DNA of 64,000 bases from Pseudomonadota bacterium (lineage in GTDB: Bacteria > Pseudomonadota > Gammaproteobacteria > Steroidobacterales > Steroidobacteraceae): positions 1 to 64,000 of the forward strand of contig JAEZCR010000207.1 of the NCBI GenBank assembly GCA_023433465.1. Direction: 5' to 3'. Positions 16,586 to 24,990 of this stretch are shown piece by piece (within the stretch, counting starts at the first letter, position 1; each line of letters begins with the position of its first letter). The translations under genes were made by a program, and so were the position numbers. The notes under the pieces are model-generated. The model was not told where the DNA came from. It made no database searches and saw nothing but the letters and a program-made list of their open reading frames with translations.

Positions 16586-17266
16586 ATGAAGACATCCACT
16601 CTCGTCCGCAGCTTGCTATTGGTCGTCGCCGCCTCATTCACCGTCGCGGGTTGTCAAACCACCGACGCCTACACCGGCGAGACGAAGGTGAACAAGGCGA
16701 GCAAGGGCGCGGGCATCGGTGCGGCCGCCGGTGCGGTGCTGGGTGCGCTGAGCGGCGACAATTCCAAGGAGCGCCGCGAGCGCGCGCTGATCGGCGCGGG
16801 CGTGGGTGCGCTCACCGGCGCCGGAGTCGGCGCGTACATGGACAAGCAGGAAGCGAAGCTGCGCGCGCAGCTGCAGGGCACGGGAGTCTCGGTCACCCGC
16901 AACGGTGACAACCTGATCCTCAACATGCCCGGCAACATCACGTTCAAGACCGCGAGCGCGGATCTCAACGCGAGCTTCTTCAAGGTTCTCGATTCGGTCT
17001 CGCTGGTCCTCAAGGAGTTCGACAAGACGCTCATCGACGTCGAAGGCCATACCGACAGCGACGGCTCCGATGATTACAACCTGCGGCTCTCGCAGGATCG
17101 CGCGAACTCGGTGGGCACGTACCTGCAGTCGCGTGGCGTGAATCACCAGCGCATCGTCGTGCTCGGCATGGGCGAATCGCGTCCGATCGCGCCCAACACG
17201 ACCGCCGATGGCAAGGCGCAGAATCGCCGCGTGGAGCTCAAGCTGCAGCCGATCACGCAGGGCTGA
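16586..17266 (+). CDS. OmpA-family glycine-zipper outer-membrane lipoprotein (YiaD-like)
   Basis: A 226-residue lipoprotein. The signal peptide ends in the lipobox VAGC (Cys about residue 23). A glycine-zipper region (GAGIGAAAGAVLGALSG and GAGVGALTGAGVGAYM) follows, then an OmpA C-terminal peptidoglycan-binding domain with VEGHTDSDGSDDYNLRLSQDRA and NRRVELKL. The arrangement matches YiaD/LptE-independent envelope anchors that tie outer membrane to peptidoglycan. An AAGGAGA site ends about 6 bp before the ATG at 16586. A perfect hairpin terminator follows at 17288. Confidence 0.85.
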   Translation: MKTSTLVRSLLLVVAASFTVAGCQTTDAYTGETKVNKASKGAGIGAAAGAVLGALSGDNSKERRERALIGAGVGALTGAGVGAYMDKQEAKLRAQLQGTGVSVTRNGDNLILNMPGNITFKTASADLNASFFKVLDSVSLVLKEFDKTLIDVEGHTDSDGSDDYNLRLSQDRANSVGTYLQSRGVNHQRIVVLGMGESRPIAPNTTADGKAQNRRVELKLQPITQG

Positions 17267-17287
17267 AGAAAGTAGTTCGATCGTGGA

Positions 17288-17317
17288 GGGGACAGACCTC
17301 GAGGTCTGTCCCCTTTT
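17288..17317 (+). terminator. Intrinsic terminator of the OmpA lipoprotein gene, REP-related
   Basis: The arms 17288-17300 and 17301-17313 form a perfect 13-bp inverted repeat followed by TTTT on the plus strand. The arm begins GGGGACAGACCT, the same string found in the REP-like element near 49893, so the terminator may have been recruited from that repeat family. Confidence 0.75.
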
Positions 17318-18133
17318 CTATTTGGTGCCGGACACGATCGGCACGTGCCAGACCGCGTAGTGCTCCGGGTTCAGGATGCTCGCGATGATCTCGTCGAAAT
17401 GCTGCCGTACCCGCTCGGGTGGATAGTCCGGAGCGGACAGGGGCTCGACGTAACCGTCGCGCCACGCGGTGATGATGTCTGCGAATACGCGGCGCGGCAC
17501 ACGCAGCGTATCGACGGTCACATAGTCCACGCGCACGTCCTTGAGTCCCGCGGCGTGCATCAACGTCCATGCGCGGCGGCCGATGCGCGCGTCGGTACCG
17601 GTGCGAGTCGCGTATTCGACGACGCATTTCCGCCAGAACTCGTCCGGGTCGAGCGGTCCGGACATCATGTGCAGCATCATGTAATCCTCGGCGAGCACGT
17701 GTACGTGTCCGCCGGGCTTCGTGACGCGCACCAGCTCGGCGAGGATCCGGTCGACGTGCGGCACGGACTGGATCACGTGGCGATTCGCGACGAGGTCGAA
17801 CGTGTCGTCGGGCTGCGCGAGATCGAAGGCGTCACCGGTTTCGAACGTGAGGCGCGGAGCGAGATGCGCGTGGCGCCTGCGAGCATGCTCCACCGACGAG
17901 GCGAGTAGTTCGACGCCCGTGACGCGCGAGCGCGGATACTCCTCGGCGACGCGCGCGCTGAATTCTCCGGTGCCCGCGCCGACGTCGAGAATCCGCGCGG
18001 CGGGCGGCAGGCGATACAGATCGAGCAGCCGCTTTTCCTGCGGCCAGATCGCTTCGATCTGCGCCGCGAGCGTACGAATCATGGATTCGTCCGCCATCTG
18101 TTCGCCCTGGGGATTGAGTCTCGACGCGTTCAT
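17318..18133 (-). CDS. Class I SAM-dependent methyltransferase
   Basis: A 271-residue protein (259 if the second Met at 18097 is used). Motif I is ILDVGAGTGEFSARVAEEYP, the acidic motif II is VTGVELLASS, then ETGDAFDLAQ and VTKPGGHVHVL, which together define a Methyltransf_11/25 Rossmann domain. The C-terminal third is unlike well-known subfamilies, so the substrate is unknown. It faces the OmpA gene tail to tail across the hairpin at 17288. Confidence 0.8.
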   Translation of the reverse strand: MNASRLNPQGEQMADESMIRTLAAQIEAIWPQEKRLLDLYRLPPAARILDVGAGTGEFSARVAEEYPRSRVTGVELLASSVEHARRRHAHLAPRLTFETGDAFDLAQPDDTFDLVANRHVIQSVPHVDRILAELVRVTKPGGHVHVLAEDYMMLHMMSGPLDPDEFWRKCVVEYATRTGTDARIGRRAWTLMHAAGLKDVRVDYVTVDTLRVPRRVFADIITAWRDGYVEPLSAPDYPPERVRQHFDEIIASILNPEHYAVWHVPIVSGTK

Positions 18134-18194
18134 CCGGCGATTAATTCATGGCCGGATGAGACGTACAACTCAAAAAATCTAAGGCAATGAAAAG

Positions 18195-18224
18195 AAAAAA
18201 CCCCGGCGTCGTGCCGGGGTTTTT
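18195..18224. terminator. Bidirectional intrinsic terminator
   Basis: CCCCGGC (18201-18207) pairs with GCCGGGG (18213-18219). The hairpin is flanked by an A-rich run on the left and TTTTT on the right, so it works in both directions. It ends the PEP-CTERM gene transcript on the minus strand. Confidence 0.8.
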
Positions 18225-18244
18225 CGTCGCGTAATGTGGTCGCT

Positions 18245-18607
18245 TCAGCGGGTGCGTCGTCGCCGCGCGACGCCCACCGCGAGGAGGCTTGCCGCCAGCA
18301 GCGCGAGGGTGCCCGGTTCGGGCACGGTGTCGGGGCCCGTCGTGAGCGCGCTGGGCTGACTCTCCAGACCCGCCCAGGAGTACTTGATGTACTCGCGCTT
18401 GATGGAGCCGTAGTTAGCCAATGGTCCGATGTCCGCGCGGCGCAGTTCGCTGACGTTGACGTCGAACCCGTGCCAACTCGAGGCGCTGGCGAGTAGCGAA
18501 GTCTTCGCTTCGTCGCGGACGCGGTCGACACCGCGATCGAACATCAGCCCGGCGTGGCTTGTGCCGATGCCGAGCAGGCATACGGCGAGGGGTATCAGTT
18601 TGCGCAT
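18245..18607 (-). CDS. PEP-CTERM sorting-domain protein
   Basis: A 120-residue exported protein starting MRKLIPLAVCLLGIGTSHAG (signal peptide). The C-terminus has the complete PEP-CTERM sorting signal: VPEPGTLALLAASLLAVGVA followed by RRRRTR. Such proteins are processed by an exosortase (EpsH/XrtA) and are typically found in exopolysaccharide-producing species. No exosortase gene is in this window. The 60-residue mature middle contains no recognisable domain. It lies between two terminators and is monocistronic. Confidence 0.8.
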   Translation of the reverse strand: MRKLIPLAVCLLGIGTSHAGLMFDRGVDRVRDEAKTSLLASASSWHGFDVNVSELRRADIGPLANYGSIKREYIKYSWAGLESQPSALTTGPDTVPEPGTLALLAASLLAVGVARRRRTR

Positions 18608-18784
18608 GGTGGAGACCTGTTTGACCTGGCTGCCATGCTCCCTGACTACCCGTTCCGGGACTGCCAGCGTGCTTTCCCAGGCGTCATCGGCGCCGGCCGA
18701 CACCCTGGGATTTCGCGCCTACGCCGCGTGACGCACGTCACACTTTTCCGGGACTAACTTCCATCGCAGCGCGGCGCGGCACCG

Positions 18785-18816
18785 CAAAAAGAAACGGCGG
18801 CCTCGAGGGCCGCCGT
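18785..18816 (-). terminator. Intrinsic terminator of rpoH
   Basis: ACGGCGGCC (18794-18802) pairs with GGCCGCCGT (18808-18816) across a 5-nt loop. On the minus strand the stem is followed by TTTCTTTTT. It sits about 30 bp downstream of the rpoH stop. Confidence 0.8.
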
Positions 18817-18844
18817 CATATCGGTCGTACCGGGATGCGTCGCG

Positions 18845-19729
18845 TCAGACCATGAGCGCGCGCAGCTTCTTGATCGCGTTCGCCTCGATCTGGCGGATGC
18901 GTTCGGCGGACACGCCGTACTTGTCCGCCAGGTCGTGCAGCGTGGCGCTGGCCTCGCCGGTCCAGCGGCTCACGAGGATGTCCCGCGAACGCGCGTCGAG
19001 CGTCTTCATCGCGGCCTGCAGCCGGTCGCCGGTGGTGTCGTCCCACTCGGCGTTCTCGATCTGCACGGCCGGGTCCGCGTCGGGCGCCGGCAGATAGGCG
19101 GCGGGCGAGTAGGTCTCGTCGCCGTCCTCGTTCGAATCCGGCACCGGGTCGAACGAAAGGTCACGCGCCGCGAGGCGCTTCTCCATTTCGGTCACTTCCT
19201 CGGGCGAAACCTTGAGGTCGCGAGCCACGGCCAGCGTTTCCTCGTGCGACAGCCACGCGAGGTTCTTCTTCATCTTGCGCAGATTGAAGAACAGCTTGCG
19301 CTGCGCCTTGGTCGTGGCGACCTTCACCAGTCGCCAGTTGCGCAGCACGTATTCGTGGATCTCCGCGCGGATCCAGTGAACCGCGAACGACACGAGGCGC
19401 ACGCCGACCGTGGGGTCGAAGCGCTTGACCGCCTTCATGAGTCCGACATTGCCTTCCTGGACCACGTCGCCCAGGGGCAGGCCATAACCGGAGTAGCCGC
19501 GAGCGATGTGCACGACGAAACGCAGGTGCGACACCACGAGCTGTCGGGCAGCCTCGAGGTCACCTTCGTTCCGGAATCGACTGGCGAGCTCGACCTCATC
19601 CTCGCGCGAGAGCACGGGGATGCGGCTCACCTTGTCCATGTACGCGTCGAAACTGCCGACCGGTCCGGCCGGGAAGAAGTCGTTCCGACGGGCGACGAGT
19701 GCGATCGCATTGGGCGCGGTGGCGGTCAT
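18845..19729 (-). CDS. rpoH: RNA polymerase heat-shock sigma factor RpoH (sigma-32)
   Basis: A 294-residue sigma-70-family factor. Region 1.2 is IPVLSREDEVELASRF and region 2 is HLRFVVHIARGYSGYGLPLGDVVQEGNVGLMKAVKRFDP. The RpoH box QRKLFFNLRKMKK is diagnostic of sigma-32. Region 4.2 with GVSAERIRQIEANAIKKLR recognises the -35 element. It directs transcription of chaperone and protease genes on heat or envelope stress. Length is normal. A CIRCE-like operator lies 62-88 bp upstream of the start, an unusual extra layer of control, and a terminator follows the gene. Confidence 0.95.
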   Translation of the reverse strand: MTATAPNAIALVARRNDFFPAGPVGSFDAYMDKVSRIPVLSREDEVELASRFRNEGDLEAARQLVVSHLRFVVHIARGYSGYGLPLGDVVQEGNVGLMKAVKRFDPTVGVRLVSFAVHWIRAEIHEYVLRNWRLVKVATTKAQRKLFFNLRKMKKNLAWLSHEETLAVARDLKVSPEEVTEMEKRLAARDLSFDPVPDSNEDGDETYSPAAYLPAPDADPAVQIENAEWDDTTGDRLQAAMKTLDARSRDILVSRWTGEASATLHDLADKYGVSAERIRQIEANAIKKLRALMV

Positions 19730-19790
19730 CTGTACGAAACCTCCTGAGGCGATCTGTTGAACGGGCCGCCTTCGCGGCTTGGTCCGGATA

Positions 19791-19817
19791 TTAGCAGTCG
19801 GGCTCTTAGAGTGCTAA
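19791..19817. promoter_or_regulatory. CIRCE-like HrcA operator upstream of rpoH
   Basis: The sequence reads TTAGCAGTC, nine bases, GAGTGCTAA. The CIRCE consensus is TTAGCACTC-N9-GAGTGCTAA, so there is a single mismatch in 18 positions and the spacer is exactly nine. It stands in the leader between ftsX and rpoH, in position to block or overlap the rpoH promoter. HrcA is not encoded in this window. Confidence 0.8.
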
Positions 19818-19872
19818 TGCCCCACCCGGTTCCGCCAGAACCATAAGTTATTGATCTATAAGATCGGGCGCT

Positions 19873-20802
19873 TCAGGCGCGGGGCTCGATCCGCCGCAGG
19901 TGCTTGCCGGTCGACACGAAGGCGCCGAGCCACCCGAGCAGCGCCCCGACCCCCGCCAGCCGGCCGATATCGCGGTCCTCGAGCCCCGCCAGGCGAAACT
20001 GGCTGCCGTACTGGGCGGCGAGGTCTCCGACGGCCCTGTCGAGGTAGGCCAGCCCGCCGTACACGATTCCGGCCGCGAGCAAAGCGCCACAAAGACCGTA
20101 GAGCAGGCCGGTGTACAGAAACGGCCGCCGCACGAAGGCATTCGAACCGCCCACGAGCTTGGTCACCTCGATTTCCGGGCGGCGCTGCTGGATCTCGAGC
20201 CGGATCGTATTCCCGATCACCGCAACGACACCCACCCCGAGAACGGCCACGATCACCCACAACGCGCGGCGTAACACCTCAAGCAGCGAGTGCAGCCGGC
20301 GTATCCAGTCGAGGTCGAGCTGCACGATCTCGACTTCCGGGAAGGCGCTGAAGTAACGGTTCAGGGATTCGATTCCGGCGGGACCATTGGCGTCGATCAC
20401 CGGGCGCACGACGATGTGCGGCGGTAGTGGGTTGCTCTCGAGCGCGCCCAGCGCATCGCCGAAACCGGACAGGCGTTTGAATTCCTCGAGTGCCTCGTCC
20501 GCCGTCGTCACGATGACGGATTCGACTTCGGCGCGCTGACCGGCGGCGGTGGCGATCTGGCGGACGCGCTCGATCGGCGTCCCGAGCTTGAAGTGGACGG
20601 TGAAATCCACCGCGTTACTGGCGCCGCCGGCGGCCTGCCGGAGGTTGTCCACGATCAGGCCGAGGCCCGCGGGCAGCGCGAGCGCGACGCCGATGACGAT
20701 CATCGTGAGCAGCGTGGCGAGCGGTGTGCGCGCGAGCCGTCCCATCGCGCCGAACAGCGCCTGCACGTGGCGGGTGAAGTACGAGGAGATCGCGCCGCTC
20801 AT
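19873..20802 (-). CDS. ftsX: Cell-division ABC transporter permease FtsX
   Basis: A 309-residue inner-membrane protein. A short cytoplasmic N-terminus and first membrane helix (LATLLTMIVIGVALALPAGL) precede a periplasmic loop (about 60-170), which contacts envelope regulators of amidases. Three C-terminal helices follow. FtsEX couples septal peptidoglycan hydrolysis to divisome assembly. Its start overlaps the ftsE stop by 4 bp, so translation is coupled. The order on the minus strand is ftsY, ftsE, ftsX and then rpoH, as in many gammaproteobacteria. Confidence 0.95.
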   Translation of the reverse strand: MSGAISSYFTRHVQALFGAMGRLARTPLATLLTMIVIGVALALPAGLGLIVDNLRQAAGGASNAVDFTVHFKLGTPIERVRQIATAAGQRAEVESVIVTTADEALEEFKRLSGFGDALGALESNPLPPHIVVRPVIDANGPAGIESLNRYFSAFPEVEIVQLDLDWIRRLHSLLEVLRRALWVIVAVLGVGVVAVIGNTIRLEIQQRRPEIEVTKLVGGSNAFVRRPFLYTGLLYGLCGALLAAGIVYGGLAYLDRAVGDLAAQYGSQFRLAGLEDRDIGRLAGVGALLGWLGAFVSTGKHLRRIEPRA

Positions 20803-21536
20803 GTGCGCAGGTCGATGCTGGGAAGATCGGCCAGATCGGGCGCCTTCGCGGTCATGCGCCCGCCGTGCGAGGCATGCAGTACGTCCGAGGCGATGCGTCC
20901 GCCGTCGAGCACGATTTCGCGCTGGCCGAATTGCTGCACGAGGTTGGGGTCGTGCGACGCGACCACCACGGTCACGCCGACTTCCTGGAACCGCTTGAAT
21001 ACCCGCATGACTTCGACGGAGAGCGCCGGATCGAGATTGCCGGTGGGCTCGTCGGCGATCAGCAGTTGCGGCTTGCTGATGACGGCGCGCGCGATGCCCA
21101 CGCGCTGCTGCTCGCCCACCGACAGCTCGAGCGGCGACGATCGTTCGCGGCCTAACAATCCGACCTGATCGAGCGCCGCGCGCACGCGGCGGTCGATTTC
21201 CTTGAGCGGCGTTCCGGCGACGACCAGGGGCAACGCGACGTTGTCGTAGATGGGCCGGTCGAGCAGCAGCTTGTGATCCTGGAACACCACGCCGAGCGCG
21301 CGGCGAAAGGCGGGGATCTTCCCCGGGCGGATCTTTCCGGTGTTCTGCCCCGCCACGGTGACCACACCGCGGCTCGGCCTTTCGAGCAGCGCGATGAGCT
21401 TGAGCACGCTGCTCTTGCCCGCGCCGGAGCGCCCGGTCAGGAACACGAATTCGCCCGGCTCGATCTCGAACGAGACGCCGGCGAGCGCTTCGCGGCCGTT
21501 CGGGTAACGCTTCGCGACGTTTTCGAAGGAGATCAT
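20799..21536 (-). CDS. ftsE: Cell-division ATP-binding protein FtsE
   Basis: A 245-residue ABC ATPase, slightly longer than typical (about 222) because of a C-terminal tail after residue 220. Walker A is GRSGAGKSS, the Q-loop is VVFQDHKLL, the signature is LSVGEQQRV, Walker B is LLIADEPTG and the switch is SHD. It powers FtsX at the septum. It ends with a 4-bp ATGA overlap onto ftsX and begins 12 bp after ftsY stops, so all three genes form one operon. Confidence 0.95.
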   Translation of the reverse strand: MISFENVAKRYPNGREALAGVSFEIEPGEFVFLTGRSGAGKSSVLKLIALLERPSRGVVTVAGQNTGKIRPGKIPAFRRALGVVFQDHKLLLDRPIYDNVALPLVVAGTPLKEIDRRVRAALDQVGLLGRERSSPLELSVGEQQRVGIARAVISKPQLLIADEPTGNLDPALSVEVMRVFKRFQEVGVTVVVASHDPNLVQQFGQREIVLDGGRIASDVLHASHGGRMTAKAPDLADLPSIDLRT

Positions 21537-21548
21537 TGGGCGGGGATA

Positions 21549-22499
21549 TTAACCGCTGCCGCGCGAATTGCCGGAAACGAGGGCGCTCGCGAACGCGCGC
21601 GCATCGAACTCGCCGAAATCCTCCGCGTGTTCGCCCACGCCGATGAAGCGGATGGGCAGCCCGAGCTTGCGAGCGATGGCGATGACGATGCCGCCCTTCG
21701 CGGTGCCGTCGAGCTTGGTGAGCACGAGACCGGTGACGCCCACGGCTTCGTGGAACTGGATGGCCTGCGTGAGTGCGTTTTGTCCCTGGTTGGCATCGAG
21801 TACCAACAGGACTTCGTGCGGCGCCGAGGGTTCCACGCGTTGGATCACGCGCTTCACTTTTTTGAGCTCGTCCATGAGGTGCGACTGGCTGTGCAGCCGC
21901 CCGGCCGTGTCGATGATCACGATATCCGCGCGCCGCGAACGCGCCGCCTGGACGGCGTCGAACACCACAGCGCCCGGATCAGCGCCGGCCTGCTGCTGGA
22001 TGATGTCGGCGCCCGAGCGCTCGGCCCAGATGCCGAGCTGCTCGATCGCGGCCGCGCGAAACGTGTCGCCCGCGGCGAGCACCACGTGTTTGTCGGCATC
22101 GGCGAAACGCCGCGCCAGCTTGCCGATCGTCGTGGTCTTGCCCGAGCCGTTGACGCCGACGACCAGCAGCACGAAGGGTTTCTGGCCCGAGATGTCGAGC
22201 GGCTTCTGCACGGGCAGCAGGATCGCCGCGATCGAATCGGTGAGGGCGGCGATGAGCCGGTCGACGTCGTCGAGCTCCTTGCGCGCGACCTTCTTGCGCA
22301 GTTCCTCGAGGATGGCCTCCGTGGCTTCGACTCCGACGTCGGCGGTCAGCAGCCGCGTCTCGAGCTCATCGAGGATTTCATCGTCGATCTTGCGGCCCGG
22401 TACGAGGTTCGCGAGATCGTAGGAAAGCCACGATCCCGGGCGGTTGATCTTGGCGCGCATGCGCGCGATGAAGCCGGTCTTGGCGGAGTCGGAAGACAT
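21549..22499 (-). CDS. ftsY: Signal recognition particle receptor FtsY
   Basis: A 316-residue SRP GTPase. The N domain (about 1-105) leads into the G domain with GVNGSGKTTTIGKLA (G1), DTFRAAA, DTAGRL (G3) and TKLDGTAKGG (G4). It receives SRP-ribosome complexes at the inner membrane. It lacks the long acidic A domain of the E. coli protein and has only a short polar N-terminus, which is common outside the enterics. It is the first gene of the ftsY-ftsE-ftsX operon. Confidence 0.95.
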   Translation of the reverse strand: MSSDSAKTGFIARMRAKINRPGSWLSYDLANLVPGRKIDDEILDELETRLLTADVGVEATEAILEELRKKVARKELDDVDRLIAALTDSIAAILLPVQKPLDISGQKPFVLLVVGVNGSGKTTTIGKLARRFADADKHVVLAAGDTFRAAAIEQLGIWAERSGADIIQQQAGADPGAVVFDAVQAARSRRADIVIIDTAGRLHSQSHLMDELKKVKRVIQRVEPSAPHEVLLVLDANQGQNALTQAIQFHEAVGVTGLVLTKLDGTAKGGIVIAIARKLGLPIRFIGVGEHAEDFGEFDARAFASALVSGNSRGSG

Positions 22500-22566
22500 G
22501 GTTGGTGCCGGGTGAGAAAACGCGGAGTTGGCGGGCCGGAAGAGTAGCAGCCCGAAACCGCGAGCG

Positions 22567-22595
22567 AAAAAAGAGCGGCCCGGAGGCCGCCCTTT
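22567..22595 (-). terminator. Intrinsic terminator of the lipase gene
   Basis: GCGGCC pairs with GGCCGC around a CGGA loop. On the minus strand the stem is followed by TTTTTT, about 20 bp after the lipase stop and upstream of ftsY. On the plus strand a shorter TTTT is present. Confidence 0.75.
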
Positions 22596-22615
22596 TATTC
22601 AATGGTGACGGAGAC

Positions 22616-24868
22616 TTACTGCGGCGAGAGGATCGCGGTGTTGGTCACCGCGATCTGCAAGCCGCCGGACCCGAGGAACGAGGCGAGCTGGGTGCGCGCC
22701 TCGACGTACGCGGCGAGGGTCTGCGGCGCCGGGCTCGGAATCGCGATGGTGCCGTGACCGCCTTCCGTGAAGCGCGTGAGCGCGCGCGCGCCGTTGGGAT
22801 CGGTCAGGGTTGCCGTGATGGTCGGCAGTCCGAGCAGGTTCGCGAGCCGCAGCGTCGAGGAATTCGGCACCGCCTGGTCGGTCGGACGCGCGGCGTCGCC
22901 CGGCGTGCCCTGGATCATCTGCAGGAGCGTCGGCTTCGTGTTCCAGTTGGCCGTGTAGTTGCAGCCGTCGCCCGATTCGACCGCGGCCTGCGCCGCATGC
23001 ACGAACTCCCAGTAGATGGACGTGCCCGGCGGGAAGCCGGCCGCCGCGAGGCCGTTGTTGAGCACCGGCGAATAACCGGGCGACTGGCGCAGCGTCTCCA
23101 TGATGCCGCAACCGGCGGCGAAGAATCCGAACGAGCGGATGTTCGCGGCCGCGGGCGTGCCCGCGAACGTGCTGCCGACGATGCCGCCGAGCGACCAGCC
23201 GAAGAAGTGCATGCGCGTCGCGTCGATGTCGACGGTGTTCGGGTCGCCGTCGAGATTCAGTGTCGGAGCCGCGCGGGTCAGCGCCATCAGGTTCGCGACC
23301 GCCTGGCGGATGTTGTCGCGCGCGGTGAGCGTGCTCGTGAGGTTGATGAAATGCTGACCGGAGGAATCCGGCACGCCGTCCGGACCCGCCGCCTGCGTCG
23401 TGTTGTTCACGTAGTCGACGTTGAAGGTCGGTTCACCCACGCGGAACGGCGCGGGCAAAGCGGCGTTCGCCGGGTTCGTGGGCGAGAGCGCGTACAGCGG
23501 ATCGTTCGGCATGATGCCGTGCAGCGGCAGATCGATGCCGACGATCACGAATCCGGCCGCGGCGGCGGCGTCGGCGAGCAGGGCGAGCGTGCCGCGATCC
23601 TCGGTGATGCCGTGCTGATAGATGACCACCGGCCAGCCCGCGGCGGGCTTCGCCGCCGGCGCGCGTGGGACGCCAATCAGCATCGGCACGGTGAGCTGCG
23701 TCGTCACCTGCGGAATCGGGTTGAAACGCGTGAGGTTGCGTTCGTTCTTCGGATCCTGCAGTCCGGCGGCCGCCGGCGGCGGGTTCGCTGCGCGCCAGAA
23801 GTTGGTGAGCGGCTCGGTGCCGGTGCCCGCGGGTGGCGCGACCGGCGTGCTGAGGTAGTAAGGCACGGTGATCGTGCCCACGTGGATGTTCGCGAGATTC
23901 GGGCCGGCCGGTCCCGTGATGGCGCCGGTGGTCGCGACCGGGACGGGCAATACCGCGGTCGCGGGCGGGGCCGCAAGCGCGGTCAACTGGGAGACGACGG
24001 CGAGCACGGTTTCGACCGACTGCGTCGTGAAGCTCGACGACACGACGACCGTCGTGGGGTTCACACCCGCGCCCTGGGCAGCGCCGAAGTGCGAACGCGC
24101 GAGACCGCAGAGCGCGTTGAGACGGGCGTCGGTGATGTTCGCGCAGGTGTTCGCGAGCGCGTTGCTCTTGATCGTCGCGTAGTCCGCGTCCGGATCGATC
24201 GCGGCGCCATTGGTCGCGCGCAGCGCATTCGTCACGAGTACGAGATAACCGACGTCGCGTGGGCGCGTGGGTCCCGGCGCCGCGTTGTTCGCGAGCAGCG
24301 GCCGCAGCGGCACGAGCTGGATCAAGGTGCCGCCCGTGTCGATGTTCGGCGCGACTTCGACACGATAATCGACGTCCTGCACGAGCACGCGGCGCACGGG
24401 ATTACCCGTGATCGGGAGCGCGACCGTGGCCTTGGTCGCCGGATCGATGTCCACTTCGACGAGACGGATGCCCGCGGCCGCCGTCGTGAGATTGATCGGA
24501 GTGGAGAAGCGCAGCTTGATCGGCGCCTGCGTCGAGAATCCATCGAGCGCGTTGACCACGGGTTCCGTGGTGGTCGTGCCCGGCATGCGCACCGTCGCGG
24601 GAAAGAATGCGCTCGAGGGAAGATTCAGCGTGCCGTCCGTCGGCACTCCCGGCGTCGGCGTGAAGTATGCGTCGTGCGGATACGGCAGCACGCCCTGGTT
24701 AGGCGCGAACAGCGCGCGGTTGGGAGACAGCGTATCGACGAGCGGTGGAGCGAGGTTGCCAGTGGTTGGATCGGTCGGCGTGATCGCGGGTGGATTGTCC
24801 ACCGAACTCGAGCAGCCGGCCGCGAACGCGGCGAGGGATATCAGCGCGGCTGCGTGTAGCCTCTTCAT
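22616..24868 (-). CDS. Lipoprotein lipase of the Pla-1/cef (virulence-factor lipase) type
   Basis: A 750-residue outer-membrane or secreted lipoprotein: signal peptide with lipobox (LAAFAAGC), then a Ser/Pro/Thr linker. The N-terminal domain with FNPNRALFAPNQGVLPYPHDA-like composition and SSAFFPATV is typical of Vlip_N lipases. The alpha/beta hydrolase part has the oxyanion strand WPVVIYQHGIT and the nucleophile elbow GWSLGG with Ser559. A late His in EGGHGT completes the triad. Homologues belong to TIGR03502 (extracellular lipase, Pla-1/cef family). The start at 24868 is set by the signal peptide. Probably degrades extracellular glycerides; substrate unproven. Confidence 0.8.
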   Translation of the reverse strand: MKRLHAAALISLAAFAAGCSSSVDNPPAITPTDPTTGNLAPPLVDTLSPNRALFAPNQGVLPYPHDAYFTPTPGVPTDGTLNLPSSAFFPATVRMPGTTTTEPVVNALDGFSTQAPIKLRFSTPINLTTAAAGIRLVEVDIDPATKATVALPITGNPVRRVLVQDVDYRVEVAPNIDTGGTLIQLVPLRPLLANNAAPGPTRPRDVGYLVLVTNALRATNGAAIDPDADYATIKSNALANTCANITDARLNALCGLARSHFGAAQGAGVNPTTVVVSSSFTTQSVETVLAVVSQLTALAAPPATAVLPVPVATTGAITGPAGPNLANIHVGTITVPYYLSTPVAPPAGTGTEPLTNFWRAANPPPAAAGLQDPKNERNLTRFNPIPQVTTQLTVPMLIGVPRAPAAKPAAGWPVVIYQHGITEDRGTLALLADAAAAAGFVIVGIDLPLHGIMPNDPLYALSPTNPANAALPAPFRVGEPTFNVDYVNNTTQAAGPDGVPDSSGQHFINLTSTLTARDNIRQAVANLMALTRAAPTLNLDGDPNTVDIDATRMHFFGWSLGGIVGSTFAGTPAAANIRSFGFFAAGCGIMETLRQSPGYSPVLNNGLAAAGFPPGTSIYWEFVHAAQAAVESGDGCNYTANWNTKPTLLQMIQGTPGDAARPTDQAVPNSSTLRLANLLGLPTITATLTDPNGARALTRFTEGGHGTIAIPSPAPQTLAAYVEARTQLASFLGSGGLQIAVTNTAILSPQ

Positions 24869-24990
24869 GAGCTCGCTCCTGAGAATCTTATATGTGTGCG
24901 GAGACCCTCCGGTCGCGGATCCCCTCGTCGTTTGATCGGTAGGGTACGCTTGGGCCCCAAAAGGTGGCAAGCCACGCAGCGCGGACCTAA

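Noticed and set aside
22502..24859. 785-residue plus-strand ORF opposite the lipase gene
   Set aside because: Arg/Gly/Glu-rich composition of a GC-rich shadow frame; the minus-strand frame has a lipobox, catalytic motifs and a terminator.
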